From Pseudomonas guineae (lineage in GTDB: Bacteria > Pseudomonadota > Gammaproteobacteria > Pseudomonadales > Pseudomonadaceae): DNA of 64,000 nt. This document shows, in pieces, positions 58,432 through 64,000 of the stretch (position 1 is the first letter of the stretch; each line of letters begins with the position of its first letter). A program made the translations under genes and the position numbers. The stretch is taken from positions 124,001-188,000 of the forward strand of contig NZ_FOQL01000003.1 of assembly GCF_900113745.1 (NCBI RefSeq), in the 5' to 3' direction. The notes under the pieces were generated by a model that did no database searches, was not told the DNA's origin, and saw only the letters and a program-made list of their open reading frames with translations.

Positions 58432-59319
58432 TCAGCAATCGATATCTTTCAATGCTTCATGATCAGGCCCGGTGAACGTTTGGCCATCGCCAAACGCCAA
58501 ACCCATGGCCAATGTTTGGGCAATACAAAACGCGGCAGTGAGCGAGCGAAAACCGAGCAACTCTGCATCGTTTACCTCGATCATGACAGAGGCGCATTGG
58601 CCGACTGGGCTGAGGATGCTATCGGTGATTGCCACAATCGGTGTGCCCGCAGCGACGGCCTGTTCACAAGCATCGATAGTCTCTTGGGCATAAGGCGGGA
58701 AGCTTACGGCGACCAGAACATCATCGCAGTGTAACGCTCCGACCTGCTCGCGCAGGCTGCCGCCTAAACCACTGATATGCACTGCTCGGCGCCCTACTCG
58801 GCTGAGCGCATAGCTCAAATAAGCAGCCATTGGGAAAGAGCGGCGCATGCCCACCACAAACGTGGTCCGGGCTTTTTGCAGCAAGGCAATCGACTGCTCC
58901 AGCGCCTGCACTTGCTCACCTTCAGCCAAGTGTTCAAGCGAGACTATATTGGCTTGGCTGAATGCACTGAGCATGGCCCCAATATCCGTAGGATCATCCA
59001 GTAACTGCTCACCACGATAGTGACGAATACGTTCCTTGAAACTGCCCTGCCCGGCCTTTTCCAGCGGTGCTTTGAAGACTCGCTGGAGGTCGCTAAAGCC
59101 GCCATAACCTAACGCCTGCGCCAAGCGAATAAACGCCGAAGCAGGAATAGCCGAGCGCTTAGCCAATGCCGCTAACGTGTTAAGCGCCACGTCATGTGGG
59201 TGCTCAATCAAATAGTGGGCGGCGTCACGCATACGTGCTGTGAGTTTGTCCTGACCCAGCGCAATCGCGGAGCGCAATTCAACTAGGGTTTGTGGTAGTG
59301 GCATAGGCAGATCGCTCAT
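58432..59319 (-). CDS. RpiR-family regulator (HTH-6 plus SIS domain)
   Basis: The 295-residue protein has an N-terminal HTH_6 (about 15-90, LAALAKRSAIPASAFIRLAQALGYGGFSDLQRVF) and a SIS domain (about 125-260, TTFVVGMRRSFPMAAYLSYAL). SIS domains in this family usually bind phosphosugars, but RpiR proteins near amino acid catabolic genes are also known. It is the likely local regulator. A palindromic AT-rich site at 62891-62906 is its candidate operator. Confidence 0.84.
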   Translation of the reverse strand: MSDLPMPLPQTLVELRSAIALGQDKLTARMRDAAHYLIEHPHDVALNTLAALAKRSAIPASAFIRLAQALGYGGFSDLQRVFKAPLEKAGQGSFKERIRHYRGEQLLDDPTDIGAMLSAFSQANIVSLEHLAEGEQVQALEQSIALLQKARTTFVVGMRRSFPMAAYLSYALSRVGRRAVHISGLGGSLREQVGALHCDDVLVAVSFPPYAQETIDACEQAVAAGTPIVAITDSILSPVGQCASVMIEVNDAELLGFRSLTAAFCIAQTLAMGLAFGDGQTFTGPDHEALKDIDC

Positions 59320-59325
59320 TAAATA

Positions 59326-60573
59326 TCAGGTGTGGCGCAGTTCGGTAATGGCCTCTGCCAAGCAAGCGACTAACCGCGTCATTTCTTCGACGGTGTTGTA
59401 GTGTGCAATCGATACGCGCACCACTCCGCCCTGTTGCGCCAAACCCAATTCTTCGATCAGGTGACGCGCGTAAAAATCGCCAAAGCGGATACCGATACGT
59501 GCCTCATCAATACGCCGCACAATCGCTTCGGACTGTACGCCTTCAACCACAAAACTGATGGTCGGTACTCGGTCACCTTGGGTAACCCGTGGTTTGCCGA
59601 TGATACGAACAGCCGGTGCCTCACGCAGATAAGCCAGCAGCGTTTCAGCCAACAGATCTTCCTGTATTTCAAAGGCATCAAACGCCGCTTGCATCAACTC
59701 ACGCGGGCTGCCTTTAGCGCCAATACGGCGGCCAATATCAAGTAAGTAATCGCTGATACCGATACAGCCATAAGACAGCTCATAGTTGAGATTGCCCGGC
59801 TGTAATTTGTAAGGCAGTACCTCGGCACCAATGAAAAAATGGTTGAGGCTTGGCAACTCCAACAGCAATTCGCGCTTACCCCACAGCACGGCGAAGTGCG
59901 GACCAAATACTTTGTAGAAACTGAACACGTAGTAATCTGCGCCACTGGCCTGAACATCGACCAAGCGATGCGGCGCGTAGGCCACGGCGTCGACGCACAA
60001 CTGCGCGCCAACTGCGTGCGCCCGGCGTGCAACCTCGGCGACAGGGTTAACGCTGCCTAAAATATTCGAGGCGTGAGTCATCGCCACATAACGTGTTTTG
60101 GCGCAGAGTAAAGTATCAAGGTCAGCCAATTCCAACTCTAAGGTTTGCGCATCAACGTGCCATACCCGCAGTACCGCACCGCGCTCTTCGCACAAGCGCT
60201 GCCAAGGGCCAATGTTGGCTTCATGGTCGCTGTGAGTGACGATAATTTCATCACCGGGTTTGATAGACGGCGCAATTGCACGCGTCAGTATTTGCAGCAA
60301 ATGCGTGGTCGAACCGCCCATCACGCACTCTTCAGGGTGATACGCGTTGATCAACTGGGCCACCGACTCCCGCGCTTCTAACACCTTAGCCCCGGCCTGC
60401 ACAGACGGCTGATAAGAAGCCCCCAGCTGCACGGAATGGTTGAGCAAATAGTGGCTGATGCGCTCAGCGACGGGTTTCAGTACCGCCGAACCACCAGCGT
60501 TGTCGAGATAGGCATAGCCGTCGGCCAGAACGGGGAACTGGCTGCGAACGTAATTAATATCGAGCAAAGTCAA
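59326..60573 (-). CDS. Class V aminotransferase / cysteine desulfurase-like PLP enzyme
   Basis: The 415-residue PLP fold-type I protein has a PLP lysine probably in the FSFYKVFGPH stretch (K near residue 217), with AGGSAVLKPVAERISHYLLNH at the start and VSIAHYNTVEEMTRL at the end. The type resembles the TIGR01976 VC1184-like group rather than true IscS/SufS. The start is a TTG at 60573 with GGGAGA seven bases upstream; no ATG is available. Located between the ABC transporter and the RpiR gene, it probably acts on an amino acid intermediate of the cluster (transamination, desulfuration or elimination cannot be told apart). Confidence 0.78.
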   Translation of the reverse strand: MTLLDINYVRSQFPVLADGYAYLDNAGGSAVLKPVAERISHYLLNHSVQLGASYQPSVQAGAKVLEARESVAQLINAYHPEECVMGGSTTHLLQILTRAIAPSIKPGDEIIVTHSDHEANIGPWQRLCEERGAVLRVWHVDAQTLELELADLDTLLCAKTRYVAMTHASNILGSVNPVAEVARRAHAVGAQLCVDAVAYAPHRLVDVQASGADYYVFSFYKVFGPHFAVLWGKRELLLELPSLNHFFIGAEVLPYKLQPGNLNYELSYGCIGISDYLLDIGRRIGAKGSPRELMQAAFDAFEIQEDLLAETLLAYLREAPAVRIIGKPRVTQGDRVPTISFVVEGVQSEAIVRRIDEARIGIRFGDFYARHLIEELGLAQQGGVVRVSIAHYNTVEEMTRLVACLAEAITELRHT

Positions 60574-60591
60574 AATGAGTCTCCCGGGTTA

Positions 60592-61326
60592 TCAGTGATG
60601 CAGGATCGCCTGTAAGAAAGCCTGCGTTCTAGGCTCTTGCGGGGCTGTAAAAAAGTCCTGCGGATTGTTCTGTTCGATGATTCGTCCGTTCTCCATAAAG
60701 ATCACCCGGTCGGCGACTTTGCGGGCAAAACCCATCTCATGTGTGACCACGATCATGGTCACACCAGAGCGCGCCAAGCTCTGCATCACGTCGAGCACTT
60801 CACCGACCATTTCTGGATCCAGGGCTGAAGTGGGTTCATCAAATAGAATGACGCGCGGTTCCATTGCCATGGTCCGGGCGATAGCCACACGCTGCTGTTG
60901 GCCGCCGGATAATTGGCTCGGGTACTTGTCGGCATGTGCTGCCATGCCTACTTTTTCCAATAGTGCTCGGGCTCGCACCTGCGCATCGCGGCGTGACATG
61001 CCCCGTACCCGTACCGGAGCTAGCGCAACGTTAGCCAGCACAGTCAGGTGCGGATACAGATTGAAATTCTGAAACACCATGCCGACCTCACAGCGAATGC
61101 CTGCCAGCTTAGGGCCATTCTCTACGCGTTGATCAGCGACTCGAACGTCACCGTCCTGATACGCCTCCAGCAGGTTGATGCAACGAATCAGCGTGGATTT
61201 ACCCGAACCTGAAGGCCCGAGAATAACCACTACCTCACCTTGCTCAACCGTCATATTGATGTCGCTCAAGGCCTGAAACTGACCGTAGAACTTATTCATG
61301 TGTTCGATTTCAATGACGTTGCTCAT
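60592..61326 (-). CDS. Polar amino acid ABC transporter ATPase
   Basis: The 244-residue protein of the GlnQ/HisP class has Walker [10 protein letters not shown], signature [19 protein letters not shown], Walker [17 protein letters not shown] and switch [10 protein letters not shown]. It overlaps the permease gene by four bases (ATGA). It energises uptake together with the neighbouring permease and binding protein. Confidence 0.9.
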   Translation of the reverse strand: MSNVIEIEHMNKFYGQFQALSDINMTVEQGEVVVILGPSGSGKSTLIRCINLLEAYQDGDVRVADQRVENGPKLAGIRCEVGMVFQNFNLYPHLTVLANVALAPVRVRGMSRRDAQVRARALLEKVGMAAHADKYPSQLSGGQQQRVAIARTMAMEPRVILFDEPTSALDPEMVGEVLDVMQSLARSGVTMIVVTHEMGFARKVADRVIFMENGRIIEQNNPQDFFTAPQEPRTQAFLQAILHH

Positions 61327-62000
61327 GCGCGTTTACCTCCCGCTGCATTGCGCCGCTCCACCCAGCTAACCAACTGCACCATTGGCAATAGCAGCAACAG
61401 ATACATCACCGCCGCACCTACTAGTGGCGTCGGGTTGGCGGACAGCGCTTGGGCTTGGGTCGCCTGTTTAAGCAAGTCCGGCATTGCCACCACGGAAGCC
61501 AGCGCCGTGTCTTTCATCACGTTGATGCAGTTACTGGTCATCGGCGGCATGACGATACGCATTGCTTGCGGCAGAATCACATCACGCATGGTGTTAAAAA
61601 AACTCATGCCTTGAGAAGCCGAAGCTTCAAATTGTCCGCGCGGAATAGCTTCGATACCCGAGCGAAAAATTTCCGCCGAATAGGCACATGACACCAGCGA
61701 CAAGGCTGCAGCGGCGGCCGCGAATGACGACAAGCGAATCCCCACGAACGGTAATGCGTAATAAATCAACACCAGCAGTACTAGCAGCGGAATCGAACGC
61801 ATTACATCGATATACGCTCGCGAAAACCAACGAATCGGGGCGTAACCGTAAAGTCTGAGCATGGCCAGCAGTAAGCCGCCAACCAAGCCGAGAATAATAC
61901 TCACCACGCCCAACAACACCGTCACGCCAAGGCCGCGAAGCATCAGTGGAAACGCATCTACAAATACGTCCCAATTGAAGAATGTGTCTAGCAGCTCCAT
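61323..62000 (-). CDS. Polar amino acid ABC transporter permease
   Basis: The start at 62000 ([20 protein letters not shown]) gives 225 residues; a GTG nine bases upstream overlaps the ribosome site. It has five membrane segments and the coupling region [29 protein letters not shown] (His/Glu/Gln/Arg permease family). It is probably a homodimer, as only one permease gene is present. Confidence 0.88.
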   Translation of the reverse strand: MELLDTFFNWDVFVDAFPLMLRGLGVTVLLGVVSIILGLVGGLLLAMLRLYGYAPIRWFSRAYIDVMRSIPLLVLLVLIYYALPFVGIRLSSFAAAAAALSLVSCAYSAEIFRSGIEAIPRGQFEASASQGMSFFNTMRDVILPQAMRIVMPPMTSNCINVMKDTALASVVAMPDLLKQATQAQALSANPTPLVGAAVMYLLLLLPMVQLVSWVERRNAAGGKRA

Positions 62001-62034
62001 AAAAAACACCTTGGTCGTGAGCAGTTAATCGGGA

Positions 62035-62811
62035 TTATTTAGGTACGTCGGTGACCTTAATTGTGCTCGAGTCTGCAGCTGCATCTGCACCGAACCACTT
62101 CTTATGCAGGTCAGCAATCACACCGTCCTTCTTCATATTGGTGATGATGTCGTTAACCTGGGCGCTGTCAGACCAATCTTTAGCGTGCATCAGCGAGTAC
62201 TTTTCGCCGGTCGGAATCCTCGCAACCACTGCGTACTGCGGCTTATCTTTGATGTAATACAGCACCGCAGGAATATCACTGACATAGCCATCTAAGCGGC
62301 CCGAAGCCAGATCGAGCATCGCAGGTGATAACCCTTCGTAGCGCGATACATCCTTGAACTTGTATGCACTCTTATGCTCACCAACCCACATGTCACCGGT
62401 GGAACCGGTATCAACACCAACGACTTTGTCAGCCATGCCGTCTAGGCCCTTGATGCCCGACTTGGTCAGTACTGACAACGACTGGTCACTGTCGTAATAC
62501 GGCTGGGCAAAACCAACCGACTCTAGACGTTTAGGGGTGATGGTGATCGATGAAATAGCGATGTCAGCACGCTTGGATTGCACGGCGCTGAACAGACCGT
62601 TGAAAGGAATATTAACGAACTCGACGCTCTTGCCAGCGCGCTTTGCGACTTCTTTGACGACATCTACTTCGAAGCCAACAATCTCGCCTTCAGCATTCTG
62701 AAACTCCCATGGCACGTTGCCAACGTTAGCACCTACCGTCCAATCAGCGGCCATAGTCGATGTTGAAAATGCAGTGGCCATCGCCATGCCTATGAGTACT
62801 TTAACGTTCAT
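62035..62811 (-). CDS. Amino acid-type periplasmic binding protein
   Basis: The 258-residue protein has a signal peptide cleaved near TMAA (about residue 22) and an SBP_bac_3 domain. The domain includes GNVPWEFQNAEGEIVGFEVDVVKEVAKRAG, SKRADIAISSITITPKRLESVGFAQPYY and DKVVGVDTGSTG. It is the first gene of the transporter operon and the one nearest the candidate operator. The ligand may be the cyclic ureide, its carbamoyl product or an amino acid; sequence does not tell which. Confidence 0.88.
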   Translation of the reverse strand: MNVKVLIGMAMATAFSTSTMAADWTVGANVGNVPWEFQNAEGEIVGFEVDVVKEVAKRAGKSVEFVNIPFNGLFSAVQSKRADIAISSITITPKRLESVGFAQPYYDSDQSLSVLTKSGIKGLDGMADKVVGVDTGSTGDMWVGEHKSAYKFKDVSRYEGLSPAMLDLASGRLDGYVSDIPAVLYYIKDKPQYAVVARIPTGEKYSLMHAKDWSDSAQVNDIITNMKKDGVIADLHKKWFGADAAADSSTIKVTDVPK

Positions 62812-62890
62812 GTCTAGCTCCTCGATTCAAGTCAGTCCTACAGACCGCCTGCCTACATAAACAGACGTTTCGAGATTGAGCATAAGCATC

Positions 62891-62930
62891 TGAATTAAAT
62901 ATTTCAATTTATTTATATAATGAATTAAAT
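62891..62930. promoter_or_regulatory. Candidate RpiR operator with 30-base-spaced repeat
   Basis: TGAATTAAATATTTCA (62891-62906) matches its own reverse complement at 12 of 16 positions. TGAATTAAAT recurs at 62921-62930, exactly 30 bases on (about three helical turns). The pair sits 80-120 bases upstream of the binding-protein gene. TGAA-N8-TTCA dyads are common for RpiR-type regulators, so control by the 58432 gene is a reasonable guess. Confidence 0.45.
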
Positions 62931-63156
62931 GCTCCAGCCGAGTGCGGATCTGACTTAAAACGGTGCATTGGATGCAACGTACAAGCGGCAGGCATTGAAC
63001 CAAGTCTCTGCCTACCTCAACGATGAAAGGCGCACTGATCCAGGGCGCTCAAATAGCTGTCACCCAAGCTTTGACTATGCGGCGCATTGCCTCGCGGAGA
63101 GATGGTCTGTGAATCGGCCCGAATTTCTTAGGCTCTCGGTGATCGCTTCTGGCCCA

Positions 63157-63311
63157 GGCTGTGTAAAAACGTAGGCTCCATTTTGAAGTCTACGTTGCTA
63201 CTTAAAATCTACCGCAGCTTGGTCAATCAGCAGACTTGAAATTTGCGTAGGACCGCGATTTATGTTCCGCCTCAGACCATCAAACAGGCTCAAAAACGTT
63301 TTTACACAGCC
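63157..63311. repeat. 155-bp MITE-like or IS-remnant element with perfect 16-bp ends
   Basis: GGCTGTGTAAAAACGT (63157-63172) and its exact reverse complement ACGTTTTTACACAGCC (63296-63311) bound a 155-bp segment with no coding capacity. The bases outside the left end (GGCCCA and CTTCTGG) also match the scar at 51749 when reversed. No clear target duplication is seen. It is probably an internally deleted IS or a MITE. The rest of 62812-63553 has no gene; weak open frames here are not coding-like. Confidence 0.6.
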
Positions 63312-63553
63312 TCGGCAGTAACCGGCCAGAAATAGAGATTCGTAATACCTACCAATCAACTCGTCGCAACTCAGTTGTGATCCTTCGCTGACGAGTGACG
63401 GCGAATCACGCCCTTCCCCCATGACCATGTCATTCATACATTTGTACAGGCGCGCAGCACGTCGCATGAATTTTGACGATGTTCAGCCCTGTTTGATCTG
63501 CATAACCTTCTGAGCAGGCTCCGTTGATCACTAACAATAAAAGGAGATAACCA

Positions 63554-64000
63554 ATGCCTATTCAGACCGAGCACGACCCGCGGTTGAAACGCACATTAAA
63601 GACGCGACACATCAGTATGTTGGCACTGGGCGGTGTCATAGGCGCTGGGCTTTTTGTAGGCTCTAGCGCTGTTATCGCATCAACCGGCCCGGGTGCTTTT
63701 ATTACCTATGCCATCACCGGGCTCATCGTGGCCCTGGTGATGCGAATGCTGGGTGAAATGGCCGCTGCACACCCCTCAAAAGGGTCGTTCGTCGACTATG
63801 CCCGCATGGCCTTTGGACGCCCAGCAGGCTACATGACCGGTTGGCTCTACTGGTACTTCTGGGTCATCGTGGTTGGCTTTGAAGCGGTCGTCGGCGGCCA
63901 GATCATCAATGGTTGGCTACCGGATATTCCGGTCTGGGTCATCGCGCTTGGCCTGATGATAAGCATGACATTACTCAACTTGATGTCGGTGCACTCCTTC
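63554..64000 (+). CDS. Amino acid permease (APC/AAT family), N-terminal part
   Basis: The frame runs from ATG 63554, with AAGGAGA nine bases before it, past the end of the window, giving 149 residues. It starts MPIQTEHDPRLKRTLKTRH and then has the family signature SMLALGGVIGAGLFVGSSAVI, GPGAFITYAITGLIV, and GEMAAAHPSKGSFVDYARMAFG. This is typical of GabP/AnsP/CycA-type proton symporters with 12 membrane segments. It follows the catabolic cluster in the opposite direction. The substrate cannot be decided from this part. Confidence 0.88.
   Translation, partial: MPIQTEHDPRLKRTLKTRHISMLALGGVIGAGLFVGSSAVIASTGPGAFITYAITGLIVALVMRMLGEMAAAHPSKGSFVDYARMAFGRPAGYMTGWLYWYFWVIVVGFEAVVGGQIINGWLPDIPVWVIALGLMISMTLLNLMSVHSF

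Noticed and set aside
63198-63467. Minus-strand open frame of 89 codons
   Set aside because: It runs through the inverted-repeat element, and its protein shows no family pattern.

Overview
The window is chromosomal DNA of a gamma-proteobacterium, almost certainly a Pseudomonas (sensu lato). The basis is family-level: two tandem ccoNOQP operons followed by ccoGHIS, hemN, anr and apt, then an acyl-CoA dehydrogenase, recR, ybaB and dnaX. That is the gene neighbourhood known from P. aeruginosa and relatives. Codon use is fairly GC-rich in this core and visibly more AT-rich around 53-55 kb.

Layout. 1-4.4 kb: tail of an unrecognised gene, then a four-gene osmoprotectant ABC transporter in the order yehZ-Y-X-W. 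4.5-9.4 kb: a LysR regulator divergent from a DabB-DabA inorganic carbon accumulation pair. 9.6-13.5 kb: a FAN1-type VRR-NUC nuclease overlapping an XPD/DinG-like helicase that carries its own PD-(D/E)XK domain. 13.5-21.8 kb: a copper resistance region, all on the minus strand. One unit (CopZ chaperone, Met-rich periplasmic protein, copper P1B-ATPase) sits behind a CueR-type promoter. The other holds a DUF2946-like protein, a small secreted protein, a TolC lipoprotein, a Tat multicopper oxidase, a cupredoxin and a CusF-like protein. 21.9-24.9 kb: DUF1883, an RlmN/Cfr-like radical SAM paralogue, NfuA and an alpha/beta hydrolase. 25.0-40.2 kb: microaerobic respiration (cco2, cco1, ccoGHIS, a TauE/SafE protein, hemN with a clear ANR box, anr) and apt. 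40.3-44.9 kb: a KefB-like antiporter, a frameshifted SDR gene, ohrR-ohr and a cold-shock gene. 45-49.3 kb: acyl-CoA dehydrogenase, recR, ybaB and dnaX.

49.4-63.5 kb is accessory in character. It holds two DUF3509-like genes, a complete but mutated IS3-family element, an ABC ATPase, a PrpA/PrpB-type phosphatase, an AraC regulator divergent from a decayed lumazine synthase (ribH) remnant, and a catabolic cluster. The cluster comprises an FAH-family hydratase, a dihydropyrimidinase/hydantoinase, a PuuE-like deacetylase, an RpiR regulator, a class V aminotransferase-fold enzyme and a polar amino-acid ABC transporter. It has a candidate RpiR operator upstream. Pieces of one IS-type terminal sequence lie at 51.75 kb and 63.16-63.31 kb, flanking this segment. 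The window ends inside an amino-acid permease.

The points most worth following are the ureide/cyclic-amide catabolic cluster of unknown substrate, the nuclease-helicase pair, the CueR-controlled and variant copper proteins, the DAB system in a probable heterotroph, and the three broken genes (SDR, IS transposase, ribH). No rRNA, tRNA or CRISPR array was seen.
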